Below are positions 1 through 10,647 of a stretch of 64,000 nucleotides of DNA, piece by piece. The notes beneath the pieces are model-generated. The model was not told where the DNA came from. It searched no databases and saw only the letters and a program-made list of their open reading frames with translations. Origin of the DNA: Voacanga thouarsii (Eukaryota; Streptophyta; Magnoliopsida; Gentianales; Apocynaceae); assembly GCA_026120185.1 (NCBI GenBank), contig JANUWF010002342.1, positions 6,619,501 to 6,683,500 of the forward strand. Reading direction: 5' to 3'. A program made the translations under genes and the position numbers. Positions within the stretch are counted from its first letter, which is position 1. Every line of letters begins with the position of its first letter.

Positions 1-1713
1 GAAAAATAAGATTTTAGAAAAGGGAGCAAACCTTTTTCTAAAACTGAAGCAAAGGAGTCCATGGCCACAGTCGCGGCTCCAATAAAAATTTCTTCAAAGG
101 TAACTCAAAAGGTGACCAAGAAGATGGATCCTCCGCAGGAAAGGAAAAAGGTAACCTTAGAAGAAAGGCAGTCTAAGGAATATCCTTTTCTCGACTATGA
201 TGTTTCTTCAATGTTCGATGAACTATTAGCTGCTAAAGCTATAGAGTTGCCGGAGGCAAAGCGCCCGAATAAAGTTGGACGAATAAAGGATCCCAACTAC
301 TGCAAGTACCATCGGCTGATTGGTCATCCAATTGAGAAATTCTTTGTATTTAAGGACAAGATCATGCAGTTAGTCCGTGAAGGACATGTAGTCCTTGAAG
401 AAGACAAAGCATCCGCAAATTTGACAACTGTTGGCATCCCTCCCGTTGAACTCGATATTTTGGAGGTTAAATTTGGAAGTTTTGATCCTGTCAAGGTTAA
501 AGTTGATAGACAAGTCCTTCCTACCAAAGCATATCAACAAGAAGTTGAAGAACCTTTTGTCCATGGCGAAGATGAAGGTTGGACCCTTGTGACAAGAAGA
601 AAGAAACGCACCAAAGATTCAAGAGGTGGAGCTTCACTGGTCAGAAGCAGATTCACAAAGAAAAATGTGAAGAAGGTCAAAAGTAAGAAGACCAAATCTG
701 CATCAACAATGGATGATTCTTTCTAAAAGAAATCTCCGCCACCTCTCACACTAAAAGACTTCATACCAAAGGAACTTGCTGAAAAGTTCAACATTGTTTC
801 ATGCTATGCCATACATGAGGAAAGCAAAGAAGACAATGATGAATGTATAAATGAAGGAGACTTGGAGAAAATTGAAGTTTCAGCAGACCTTAGTAACTAT
901 ATGGCTGAGATCACATTTACTGACGATGACTTGCTACTTGGCTCAACACCTCACAATCGACCGTTATTTGTGCCTGGCTAAGTGCAAGAACAGAGGGTGA
1001 ATAGGATACTGTTAGACGGAGGATCGGCAGTAAACATCTTACCTCTGCGAACATTAAGAGAGTTGGGCATTTCTATGGATGAGTTGTCCCAAAGTCGCCT
1101 TATGATATAAGGCTTCAATCAAGGGGGGCAACGAGCTAGTGGTACTCTTCAATTGGATATATTGATTGAAAATATGCTTTCAACTGCTCTTTTCCATGTT
1201 ATTGATGCCAAGACCTCCTACAATATTCTGCTAGGAAGACCATGGCCGTATGATAATGGTGTGGTGCCATCAACCTTGCATCAATGTTTCAAATTTCGTC
1301 GAAATGGCGTGGTGAAAAAAATAGATGTTGATGCTAAACCATTCACTGAAGCTGAGGCGCATATTGCTGATGCTAAGTACTACATTAAAAAGGATGGTGA
1401 ATCAACTAAGATCGATTTATCAAGAGGGAAGGAAGATAAAAAGGTTACCTTCTCCAAAGATGTTAAAGCTACAGTATGTGCAGAGAGCTCTACTAAGCAA
1501 TATGCATGCAATAAGCCACTAGGAGGGCTCATTTTGCCTCTTACAAAGGTTGATCCTGTCAAGTCGTCAAATACTCCTATAAAAGGATTTGTTCGACCAA
1601 AGAAATAAGCAAAAGTAGAGCATGGTGAATTACCGACCTCGCGGACGAAGGAAGGATTTGATCCAAATGTTTATAAACTCCTAGCAAAGGCTGGATATAA
1701 TTCGCAAAGTCAA
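1..1713 (+). pseudogene. Tat gag C-terminal part plus aspartic protease
   Basis: Frame 1 reads through from the window edge, with stops at 7-9, 724-726, 979-981, 1108-1110 and 1606-1608. The gag-side part contains the Tat hallmark NYCKYHRLIGHPIEK at about 298-342, between the capsid-type gag domain and the protease. A lysine-rich linker follows. The protease active site is LLDGGSAVNILP at about 1009-1044 (DGG instead of DTG, usual for this lineage), and YNILLGRPW at 1219-1245 is the conserved end of the protease fold. The element's own start is upstream of the window; the ATG at 61 is internal. Several stops stand where relatives have Gln, so C-to-T changes are likely, but the one at 979 probably replaced Tyr. 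Confidence 0.88.
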
Positions 1714-1716
1714 CAT

Positions 1717-3096
1717 TTGTTGAGAAAGCTTCCTGCTGATATCAACAACGAAAAGGGTCAAAGCTCGGGATCTGTCCAAAGCATGCCAACAAGAATAGAG
1801 CGTGCTGACCTGGGTTACAAACAAGCATCTCCCATCCGACTCAAGATTAAAAGGGCCAATGTACAGTATATTACTGTAGAAGATGAAGTGACGTCAAAAC
1901 CACGATCTGCTTTTGGTGGGACAGGAGATACAAATGCACGTCCATCTGTCTTCACTAGATTAGGCCCAAAGAAAAGAAGAAAATCTGTTTTCAATAGGCT
2001 TGGAGTCACAGTCACTTCAAAAGCAAGACATTCCAACAAAGTCTCCTCTAAGGCAAGAACGGTGGTGAATTGCAATAGAATCTTAAAATTAATAATACAA
2101 GTGACACCTGATGTGCCTTGTGATGAAGAAAGCGTAGCCTCTTGTAATCACATTACCATCTATGATGAAGAGTGTGCCGAAGAAAAGGATGTTGAGCATG
2201 CTTCAGCAGAACTTGAAGAAGGCGTAAAAGCCACAGTTGATGAACTTAAAGAAGTAAACTTGAGCACTATTGAAGATCCTCGCCCAATTTACATAAATGC
2301 ATTCTTATCGCCTGAAGAAGAAAAGGCCTATGTCGACCTGTTGAAAGAATTCAAAGATGTCTTTGCTTGGACATATAAAGAAATGCCAGGCTTAGACATC
2401 AAAATTGTTGTCCACCATTTAGCTGTAAAGGATGGGGCAACACCAGTAAAGCAGGCCCAACGGCGTTTTCGACCTGAGCTGGTTCCATTAGTTGAAGTAG
2501 AAGTGAACAAGCTAATCGAAGCCAAATTTATTCGAGAAGTCAATTATCCAACCTGGATTGCGAATATTGTCCCTGTAAGGAAGAAAAATGGACAAATTCG
2601 AATTTGTGTGGATTTTAGGAATCTAAACGATGCCTGTCCAAAAGATGATTTTCCACCGCCTATTCCTGAACTGATGGTAGATGCAACCACTGGTCATGAA
2701 GTTCTATCTTTCATGGATGGATCCTCTGGGTATAACCAAATCAAAATGGCACATAAAGATGAGGAGCTTACTGCCTTTCGTACTCCGAAAAGAATCTATT
2801 GCTACACAGTGATGCCTTTTGGTCTAAAGAATGCTGGAGCCACATATCAAAGAGCAATGCAAAAGATCTTTGATGACATGCTACACAAGATCGTGGAATG
2901 CTAGTGGATGATTTGGTGGTCAAGTCACGTAAACGAGCTGATCATCTTCAAGATTTGAGAAAAACTTTCGAGCGACTCTGAAAATATCAATTGAAGATGA
3001 ATCCTCTTAAATGTAGGTGTCACCTCTGGAAAATTCTTAGGTTTCATTGTTCGTCATCGAGGTATCGAAATAGACCAATCAAAGATCAATGCAATT
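1717..3096 (+). pseudogene. Tat reverse transcriptase (RT), frameshifted in the active site
   Basis: This is the RNA-directed DNA polymerase of the Tat polyprotein. An acidic, poorly conserved linker (1717-2270) precedes the RT fold. RT motifs seen: NYPTWIANIVPVRKKNGQIR at 2542-2601, RICVDFRNLNDACPKDDFP at 2599-2655, FMDGSSGYNQI at about 2710-2742 and MPFGLKNAGATYQRAMQ at 2812-2862. The catalytic YVDD box is destroyed: the reading frame is lost by a one-base deletion at about 2902-2903, and the VDDLVVKS part continues in another frame. A TGA at about 2980 follows, and a second frameshift near 3013 brings the sequence back to frame 1. The two frameshifts offset each other, so downstream domains return to the original frame. 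Confidence 0.9.
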
Positions 3097-4164
3097 ATGA
3101 GGATGCCCGAACCGAGAAACATCCATGAATTAAAGAGTTTACAAGGAAAGTTGGCCTACCTTCGAAGGTTCATCTCAAATCTTGCCGGACGCTACCAACC
3201 GTTCAGTCGTCTAATGAAGAAGGGCGTACCATTTGAATGGGATGAAGCGTGCCAAAATGCTTTCAAATGCATCAAATCTTACTTGATGAAGCCTCTTGTG
3301 CTTGCCGCACCTATCCCGGATAAGCCATTGATTTTGTACATTGCTGCGCAAGAACACTCAGTGGGGGTATTACTTGCTCAAGAAAATGACAATGGCAAAG
3401 AAAATGCACTCTATTACTTAAGTCGAATGATGACACCAAATGAGTTGAATTATTCATCAATTGAGAAGCTTTGCCTAGCCTTGATATTTGCAATTCAAAA
3501 ATTGAAGTATTATTTTCAAGCACATACTGTACGCCTTATTTCTAAGGCTAATATCATAAAGTATGTCATGACAAAGCCTGTGCTATCTGATCGTTTAGCA
3601 AGGTGGTACCTTCAACTCTAACAATTTGATATTGTCTTCGTCTAACAGAAAGTTGTCAAAGGACAAATGCTGGCAGATTTTTTAGCTGATCATCCTATCC
3701 CTGCTGAGTGGGAACTAAGTGATGAGTTGCCTGATGAAGATGTTCTGGCCATTGAGATTCTCCCACCATGGAGGATGTACTTTGACGGTGCGGCACATCA
3801 TGAAGGTGTTGGAGCTGGTGTAGTATTCATTACCCCTGAAGGAGATGTACTACCGTACTCTTTCACCTTGACTAAAAGATGCTCAAATAATGTGGTTGAA
3901 TACCAAGCCCTTATACTTGGATTAGAGTTGACTGTTGATATAAAGCAACTGCACCTCGAAGTATATGGGGACTCCTAATTGATTGTTAATCAATTACTTA
4001 GTGAGTATGATGTTAAGAAACCTAAGTTGATCCCATATCATAATTATGCGAGACGACTTATGGGATATTTGGGTTATGTGATGATCGAGCATGTATTAAG
4101 AAGCAAAAATATGCAAGCTGACGCGTTGGCAAAATTGGCTTCTACATTATGTTTACATGATTGA
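3097..4164 (+). pseudogene. Tat RNase H plus second archaeal-type RNase H
   Basis: The first part (3097-3666) is the RT connection and retroviral-type RNase H region (LQGKLAYLRRFISNLAGR; AAQEHSVGVLLAQEND; NALYYLSRMM). Two stops, 3619-3621 and 3643-3645, interrupt it. It continues in frame into MLADFLADHPIPAEWEL and then a second RNase H fold: MYFDGAAHHEGVGAGVVF at about 3775, NNVVEYQALILGLEL at about 3889, and YGDS at 3964-3975. The presumed acidic active-site residues (D in FDGA, E in VEYQA, D in YGDS) are all present. A TAA at 3976-3978 stands directly after YGDS, where relatives usually have Gln. A TGA closes the segment at 4162-4164. The paired RNases H are the basis for the Tat assignment. 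Confidence 0.88.
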
Positions 4165-5520
4165 GAAATTCAAATTTCTATATGTCAAACTTTGGTCATA
4201 CCGCCTATTTTTGAAGATGAAGACAATGAAGGACCTGAAATCCATTCTGTCTTTGTTTATGAAATTAATGAAGAAGATTGGAGACAACCTTTCGTAGATT
4301 ATCTCAAAAATGGAAAGCTTCCGGATGATCCACAAAGACGGAGTGATATTCACCGGCATGCCACCCGCTTCTTTTTCTATAGAGATACGCTTTTTCGACG
4401 TTCGTTTGAAGGTGTCTTCCTGAGATGTTTAGGTCAAGAAGAAGCTTTACAAGCAATGGAAGAAGCTCATTCTGGCATATGTGGAGCCTATCAATCTGGT
4501 TCGAAGCTTCATTTTCGTATCAAGAGGATGGGATATTATTGGCCTACCATGGTGAAAGATTATCTAGATTATGCTAGAAGATGTTAAGCATGTCAATTCA
4601 ATACCAATTATCTACATCAACCACCGGAGCCATTGCACCCGACAATTGCTTCATGGCCATTTGATGCATGGGGATGGGATGTTGTTGGACCACTACCAAA
4701 GTCTTCTACTGGGCATCCTTATATTTTAGCTGCAACAGATTACTTCTCTAAGTGGGCAGAAGCTGTAGCACTAAAAGAAGCAAAAAAGGAAAATGTCATT
4801 GATTTTATATGTGTAAACATTATTTATCGATATGGCATTCCTCGATACATTATCACAGATAATAGCAAGCCATTCTGCAATAGTTTGATGGACAAGTTGT
4901 GCGAGAAGTTTAAATTCAAGCAGTACAAATCTTCTATATACTATACCCAGGCTAATGGACTCGCTGAAGCTTTCAACAAGACTTTATGCAATTTGTTGCA
5001 AAAAGTGGTTACTAAGTCAAAAAGTGATTGGCATTTTCGTATTGGAGAGGCACTGTGGGCATATATGACCACTTACCGCACTCCAACCCAAGTTACCCCA
5101 TATGCATTGGTATACAGTGTGGAAGCTGTCCTTCCACTAGAACAACAAATTCCTTCCTTGGGGATCGCTATTCAAGAAGGTCTCACCAAGGAAGATAATA
5201 TCCGTCTCAGACTTGAAGAGTTAGAAGGACTCGATGAAAAGAGGTTAGAGGCACAACAAAGGTTGGAATGCTACCAAGCTCGTGTTTCCAAAGCCTTTAA
5301 CAAAAAAGTGCATCTCCGTTCCTTTCAAGTCGGTGATTTAGTTCTCGCTGTGAAAAGACCAATCATCGTTGGACATAAACCAAAGAAGTTGACATCAAAG
5401 TGGGATGGCCCATATGTTGTTCAAGAGGTCTACTCAAATGGATCTTACAAGATAGTTGCCGAAGATGGGTTGAGAATTTGACCGATCAATAACAAATATT
5501 TGAAGCAATATTATGCATAA
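4165..5520 (+). pseudogene. Tat integrase
   Basis: Integrase inserts element cDNA into the host genome. The N-terminal zinc-binding region runs from about 4360 to 4600 (AHSGICGAYQSGSKLHFR, RMGYYWPTMVKDYLDYARRC, then TAA 4585-4587, then AC). The catalytic core follows: D in WGWDVVGPLPKS at about 4669-4704, D in YIITDNSKPFCN, and E in NGLAEAFNKTLCNLLQK, so the D-D-E triad is present. YRTPTQVTPYALVYSVEAVLP at 5074-5136 is the conserved post-core motif. The C-terminal part has FQVGDLVLAVKRPI and SKWDGPYVVQEVY. A TGA at 5479-5481 truncates the frame; the likely original end is the TAA at 5518-5520, after a PINNKYLKQYYA tail. Confidence 0.92.
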
Positions 5521-5532
5521 ATGAAGGCTCCT

Positions 5533-5720
5533 CGACTGCATGAGCTTAAACTGCAAGTTGCTTCTTGACTGCACGAGCTTAAACTGCAAGTTACTCCTGG
5601 CCCGCATGAGTTTAAACTGTGTAAAGGCAACCACCAATAGTGTAGTACGTGGTTAAATTGCTGAAACACTCCATCAAGTCTAAGTTGGTAAAAATGGATA
5701 CTCCTGGCCCGCATGAGTCA
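5533..5720 (+). repeat. Degenerate short tandem repeats between pol and the antisense gene
   Basis: Three imperfect copies of a roughly 30-bp unit with the core GCATGAGCTTAAACTGCAAG stand at about 5535-5620, and a partial copy (CTCCTGGCCCGCATGAGT) recurs at 5701-5718. A C homopolymer follows at about 5732. The rest of the spacer to 6054 contains no gene I can support. Such repeats between pol and the 3' end are common in this lineage; no function is evident. Confidence 0.6.
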
Positions 5721-6054
5721 AAGCGTGAACGCCCCCCCCCAAACCATATCCATCCATTTTGAACTACGTTTGACTTAATTGATAAAAATGGATACTCCGC
5801 TTAAATGACTTAATTCTTAAGTTATTCTTAAGATACGTAGGCAACTTAGAAGAAATTTCTAAGTTCAGTCACATCCTTTTATCATTTTCTATTTTTTCTC
5901 GAGTTATGACTTATTGTGAAGTTGACGTTTGCAATAAGTAAACAAAACACATATGTGCGAGAAGTATATTATTGATACTAGTAAGGAAGCAATCTTATTT
6001 TACAAGAAAGGAAAAATACAACTGCTTAATGAACATATGAGGTACTACGCGACA

Positions 6055-8934
6055 TCAAGTAAAAAACTTGAAATTTTCCAAGTTTTGTTGCATTGCCACC
6101 AAATGTTCTCTTATATTCTTCAAGTTGGCTTCATCCTCTTCGTTTGCTTTAGGGGCATTTTGAAGTGAAGCAAGCTCTTTTTTGAGGGACAAGCAAGTGG
6201 ACTCTACTTCTAAAAGCTGCATGTTCTTTTCCTCAACAGCAGTTAAATGTTTTTTTATCCTCTTTCTTTAAGCGTTTGAGCTTCCTTTTAAGAGCAGCAA
6301 TATTGGTTTTAACTCGTTGTAAGTTGGCCTTATTTTCTTCAATTTGACTTATGAAGTCACACTTTTTAGCCTCAACATCACTTAAGTGTTGGCTAGCAGC
6401 AGAAAGTAATTTTTCATGAGACTCCTTTGAGGCTTTCTCCGAAGAGGTGGATCTAGCATTGTCAAATTCACATACTCTAGCAAAGAAAGAACTCAAGCGA
6501 TTATCCAATGGTGACAAGTCAACAATAGGATCCTTACTCAATTCTTTAAGAATATAGTAAGCTTGATCCTCAAGTGAAGAGATCTGCTTGATAGGCATTT
6601 GTCAAATTCGTTGATAAAATTATTGCCATACTTCGATGACAAACTTATTTTTGCAACTTGACAGTAGGGACTCTCCCGGGAAGGTAGAGATAGCTGAACA
6701 ATATTGATGAGCTGCTACCTTAGATGTCAAATCCTCACATTGAGAGTAAGGGATGTTCTTGCAACCACCTTGCTTTGAGCAGTGAGAATCATTGATCGAG
6801 CCTTGAGAATAAGCATCCTCATCAAAGGCTACAACATTGACCTAATGAAGAAAAACAGCAAAGAAGTTGAGTCAAAAGAAAAGAAAATTGGAATAAAAAC
6901 AAAAAAAAAAACAAAAAGGGAAAACCAGTTTTACTTTGTCCTTGAAGGTCTCTTGATCCTTGGGCTCTTGGTTTAAAGTTATAGTTGCTGCCTTCGTTCT
7001 CTTCCAACAGCGGTCTCTACTACTAGAACTGGCTTCTTCAATTCGATTCAACTTCTTTCGTTTTGAAGATGATGAAAGTTTCTCTATAACCAAGTCATGA
7101 TTCAAAGAAGAATATCTGTCATGTCTTGAAGGATTTTCTAACCCCTTTGAAGTATTGAAAGTGATAGTATCTTGATGAAGTTTCTTCTTGGAGTAAGGCA
7201 AATTCTCTACTTTCTTAAATGCAAGGTTTTGGGAATTTAATATCGAGATGTGATCTTCAAGAAAGGTTCCATGTACTTGTCCCACCATGCTTTATACTCG
7301 GGAGTATAGTACTTCTTTACGCTATAAGGAGTGGCTGGAAATGTTACCTTGGCCATTGTTCCGCGAAGCGTGCATCTTACCCAAAAACGTAAGCCATCTA
7401 TTAAGGCGGTCTTACGGGTAGAAATCTCAAAGTAGCCTGGGATATCCTGCAAGAATCCAAATTAGCGACTAAAGCGATGTAGGTTATAAGGCTCAATGAA
7501 GAAGTGATCGTCCTTCCTTAGTGTTAGAAGACTTAAACGAAGGCTCAAGAAGTAAAGTTGTTCCTCCAAAGGGGCTACCTCGTTATCAAAAAAGTCATGT
7601 TTTTTATGCTTGGTAAGGATGTTCGTAGCCCAAACAATGATCTCACCTCTATAAATCCGCTTGCGGGCTTCGTCTTCACTAAAGTACTTTCCGCTACTTT
7701 CACTAGAATAACTCGCCATTGGAGGACTGTTCAGGCCTTCAGAAACTTCATAGTGAGTTTTGAAGTAGTGTGCAAGCCATTCATATATATAGTGAGTTGG
7801 GAAGATAGATTTCTCCTCATTGGGATGTTGAGAGTTGGAAATACAATTCAATCCTCTATAAATGCTGGTCAAGACGAGAATAGCCAAACTAACTCGTTCC
7901 CCGTATGCCATCAAACTTGCCATTTTGAAGGTACTTGGACGAATGATGTCTACTTCTTCATTAGGTAAGACAAAGACGCAAAGCCAACATGATAAAAATG
8001 CTGCAAGGAATGTTTGATCTCTGTTGTGGCTTCTAATGCCCAACTTTGAAAACAAAGCTTTTTCTTCAGATGTCCATGCAGTATGAGGTGGGATAACTCC
8101 ACATGGATTATCAGTAAATTTGGGGTGTGATCTCTTTTCTTCCATTGGAAGAGGCGCTGAATACTTTATTGCTCTTTTGAACCAGAAGTCGAGCTACTTA
8201 TTAATGAAAACACCAGAGTTGTTGTTATCCTTTTTGATCAAGTGGTGTGCATGGAGAAGATGTTCGCAACTCCTTGGAAGGAATCGCTTGCCATCATAGT
8301 CCACACCGGTGATTTTCGAAGCATGAGGAACAACTTCATCATAGTGCATTCCAAGTATTGGTAAGCCTCCAAGTTTGTGCAAGTCCCAAAGTGAAATGGA
8401 CACCTTGCCAGCTGAATTTAAGAGCGTGTTGGTGAGAGAACACCAAGATTCACAAAAGGCTTTGAGAACGTTGGGGTTGCAATCGTACGTAAAAAGCGAT
8501 GCATAGACAGCCTCATAGATCTTTGCAGATCTTAAGTGTCCTTCACAACGACTTAGAACGTCGTGTGCCCACTCCCAATATCTCTCCCTAAAGCGAAACA
8601 TGCCCAAAAAGTTCAGTGGTGAGGTCAATTGAATCTCCTTTTGAATCAGTCGGCGTCCAAGTGAAGGTAACACACTGGGATGAGTTTGAGGTTCATGATT
8701 TGAGGAAAGAAGAATCCATGCCTTTTGGGAACGAGTGCCTTTGAAGTTGACTTCCATTGACCATTCCTTCACAAGTCGTTGGAGTGTCGCCTTTGGAAGG
8801 GGCCCCGCATACTTGCCTGACTTTGCCTCATAAACCATCAAAGTCGTCCCTGCTTCGGTTGAATCATTCTCGTGGTCGTGAATGACTAGCAGTTGTTGGC
8901 CCGAAGAAGATCGCAAATTTGAGAAGTGCACCAT
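6055..8934 (-). pseudogene. Antisense plant mobile domain (PMD) gene of the Tat element
   Basis: A long minus-strand frame runs from ATG 8934-8932 to TGA 6057-6055. The N-terminal half resembles plant mobile domain proteins (aminotransferase-like PMD family): WSLTNTLLNSAGKVSISLWD-like and LHKLGGLPILGMHYDEVVP segments, then RDQTFLAAFLSCWLCVFVLP at about 8025-7966, and HRFSR followed after a stop by FGFLQDIPGYF near 7462. A charged region and a C-terminal coiled coil rich in Glu/Lys/Leu follow (about 6500-6060). Lesions: in-frame stops TAG near 8194 and TAA 7464-7462, a one-base frameshift near 7265, two more stops near 6625 and 6609, and a frameshift in an A7 run near 6250. A probable intron lies at 6842-6934. 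Extra antisense ORFs between pol and the 3' LTR are known in Tat elements; their role is unknown. Confidence 0.85.
6842..6934 (-). other. Probable 93-nt intron in the antisense PMD gene
   Basis: On the minus strand the coding frame stops making sense at GACAAA|GTAAAAC (donor at 6934). A T-rich stretch follows, and sensible coding resumes after CTTCATTAG (acceptor ending 6842) at GTCAATGTTGTAGCC. Both sides are phase 0. The size and T-richness fit a plant intron. Without transcripts this is an inference. Confidence 0.55.
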
Positions 8935-8942
8935 AATTGGAC

Positions 8943-9314
8943 CTGGTAAAATAAATAAATAAATAAACTTAAAAAAAAGCAAAAAAAAGAAGTTAAAAAA
9001 AAAGCTTTTTGCATTTAGAAAAAAAAAAAAGCTTTTTGCGTTAAAAAAAGTGCATAAACAAATAAAAGATGGAGTTTATGAAAAAAGGACCAACAGTTAA
9101 TGGGTTTTGGTTTAAAAAAAAAAAAGATTGGAAAAAAAAGTCAACTTCGAAGTAAGACAAAAAAAAAGTTTTGCGAAACAAACAGTTTGCTTTTAAAAAA
9201 ACAAAAAAAAAAGGGTCAAGAATGGTGGCGGCACAATTCAACGGATGTAGTGCTACGATTTCACTGTAGCAATGGCTAAATTGAAAAAAAAAAAAAAAGA
9301 ACAGAAAGGCTTAC
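8943..9314 (-). other. Probable 5' UTR intron upstream of the antisense PMD gene
   Basis: Read on the minus strand, a donor-like CTGA|GTAAGCC at 9314 and an acceptor-like TTTACCAG at 8943 bracket a T-rich 372-nt stretch. The presumed ATG (8934) lies eight bases downstream of the acceptor. The intervening DNA is full of poly-A/poly-T runs and has no coding signal. Confidence 0.45.
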
Positions 9315-9421
9315 TCAGATGCACAGTGCCGCCGCGGAGGTTGAATTGCTGGGATCTTCAATTGAGGATAATGAAGATCTCTTCAAATTGGTGTGAAAAA
9401 AAATTGATCAAGATGAAGGTC

Positions 9422-9429
9422 TTTTTATA
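9422..9429 (-). promoter_or_regulatory. Antisense TATA box for the PMD gene
   Basis: Minus strand reads GCCTATAAAAAGACC. It lies about 107 nt upstream of the putative 5' UTR donor and about 490 nt upstream of the ATG, the layout expected for a plant promoter driving the antisense gene. Confidence 0.5.
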
Positions 9430-9744
9430 GGCACTATAGAATGCTTTTTTTTCAAATCCTATAAGAATTATAATTCTTGATTAAAAGATTTCAATTGAGA
9501 TTTAAATTTAAATCCAAGAATTTTGATGGGTGGATTCAATAAATATGATTCCTATTCAAAATTGGATTTCAAATCTTTTTCCTTATAGGAATAGAAAAAG
9601 AATTCTATTTCGTTAAGGAGTCAAAAAAAAAGAAAAAGAAAAAAAATTTATATTAATTTCTAATTAAATTGGAAAATTAATATTTTAAATACTTCAAACC
9701 TTGTTTCCAAATTCTTTTGACAAAATATTTTTCCTCAAGTCTTG

Positions 9745-9757
9745 AAATGGGGGCATT
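9745..9757 (+). other. Polypurine tract of the Tat element
   Basis: AAATGGGGGCATT stands immediately before the TG that opens the 3' LTR. A purine-rich primer for plus-strand DNA synthesis is expected at exactly this place. Confidence 0.7.
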
Positions 9758-10177
9758 TGTAGACAAAGAATTTTGGGATAAAATATATTTTCAATATTAA
9801 AAGAAAATTCTATATTTTAGTCTTGATTAATTCATGAATAAATATAATTATTGTTGAATTAATTAATATAATTGAGCTATTATTAAAAGCTCATTAAATC
9901 CAATGGATTATAAAATTGGACTATTGAAGTTGGGTTATCGTTAATGATCCATTTTACATTAAATCTAATATATTATGGATTAAATGAAATTGGGTTGGGC
10001 CCTAAAATTGGACTTTTGAAAATCTCATAACCCAAATATAATGTGGGTTAAATGAAATTGGGCTAAAACATACATTAAACCAAAGTTATCTTAAACCCAA
10101 GTCCATTAGGGTTTGTTGGGAGACTACTTCAAAATCCCACATCGGCTATTTATGCTAAAGTCAAGGGATCTTTAGCC

Positions 10178-10185
10178 TATAAATA
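10178..10185 (+). promoter_or_regulatory. LTR TATA box
   Basis: TATAAATA in the context TTTAGCCTATAAATAGGCTC, about 420 bp into the LTR. The TATA is flanked by an inverted pair AGCCTAT / ATAGGCT, so the core sits in a small palindrome. Transcription of the element would start about 30 nt downstream. Confidence 0.6.
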
Positions 10186-10279
10186 GGCTCTTCCCTCAAT
10201 GGTTCAAGGCACCCCCAAGATCCTCAAGTTAAAGTTTCAACAAACAAGAAGTTTCATCAAGTTTCAAGCATTCAAGCTT

Positions 10280-10394
10280 CATCAAATTCAAGGTTCAAAA
10301 GCTCCATCAAATTCAAGGTTCAAAAGCTCCATCAAATTCAAGGTTCAGAATCATCATCAAATTAAGGTTCAGAATCTTCATCAAATTTCAAGGC
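10280..10394 (+). repeat. About 25-bp tandem repeats in the LTR R/U5 region
   Basis: Four to five copies of a unit with the core CATCAAATTCAAGGTTCA, spaced about 25 bp apart and degrading toward the 3' end. The low-complexity reading frame over this stretch is caused by the repeat and is not a gene. Confidence 0.75.
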
Positions 10395-10647
10395 ATTCAT
10401 TTTGCTCTGCATCAAACAAGTCTCAAAGACTTGGCAATCAAGTGTTCGTCATCAAATCCCGTTCGATCCAAGATCAAGCTCTTCAGCCCTCGAATCAACG
10501 TTTTTCAAAAAGAGAAGAATCGAAGGACTCATCTTGCAATTTAGGACTTCTTCGGAAATTTGTAACCACTTTTCATATTTACTAAATATTTTGTAAATTT
10601 CGATATTTTTCTTGTCTTATTTGCAAATTTGAAATTTGCCGTCTACA

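Larger units (their letters stand above)
1..10647 (+). mobile_element. Ty3/gypsy LTR retrotransposon, Tat lineage, 5' end outside window
   Basis: A single degraded element runs from the window edge to a 3' LTR. Seen on +: gag C-terminus, aspartic protease (DGGSAVN), reverse transcriptase, RNase H, a second archaeal-type RNase H, and integrase, all in one reading frame apart from lesions. Between pol and the LTR lies a long antisense plant-mobile-domain gene. From family knowledge, the dual RNase H and an extra ORF between pol and the 3' LTR mark the Tat/Ogre group. The 3' LTR has TG..CA ends with a perfect 7-bp inverted terminus (TGTAGAC / GTCTACA). The 5' LTR, primer-binding site and gag N-terminus lie outside the window, so the target-site duplication (candidate right copy GTCGC, 10648-10652) cannot be verified. 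About ten in-frame stops and two frameshifts make it non-autonomous. Confidence 0.93.
9758..10647 (+). repeat. 3' LTR of the Tat element
   Basis: 890 bp, opening TGTAGACAAAG and closing GTCTACA, a perfect 7-bp terminal inverted repeat with TG..CA ends. It follows the polypurine tract directly. It contains a TATA box (10178) and a downstream tandem-repeat region. The 5-bp flank GTCGC would be the right copy of the target-site duplication. The 5' LTR is outside the window, so the exact length rests on the termini alone. Confidence 0.85.

Noticed and set aside
7558..7968. Plus-strand ORF of 136 codons
   Set aside because: It lies exactly opposite the PMD gene and has no domain of its own; it is the shadow of the antisense coding sequence.
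10199..10585. ORF of 128 codons in the Tat LTR
   Set aside because: Built from the 25-bp tandem repeats, low complexity, inside the LTR downstream of the TATA box.
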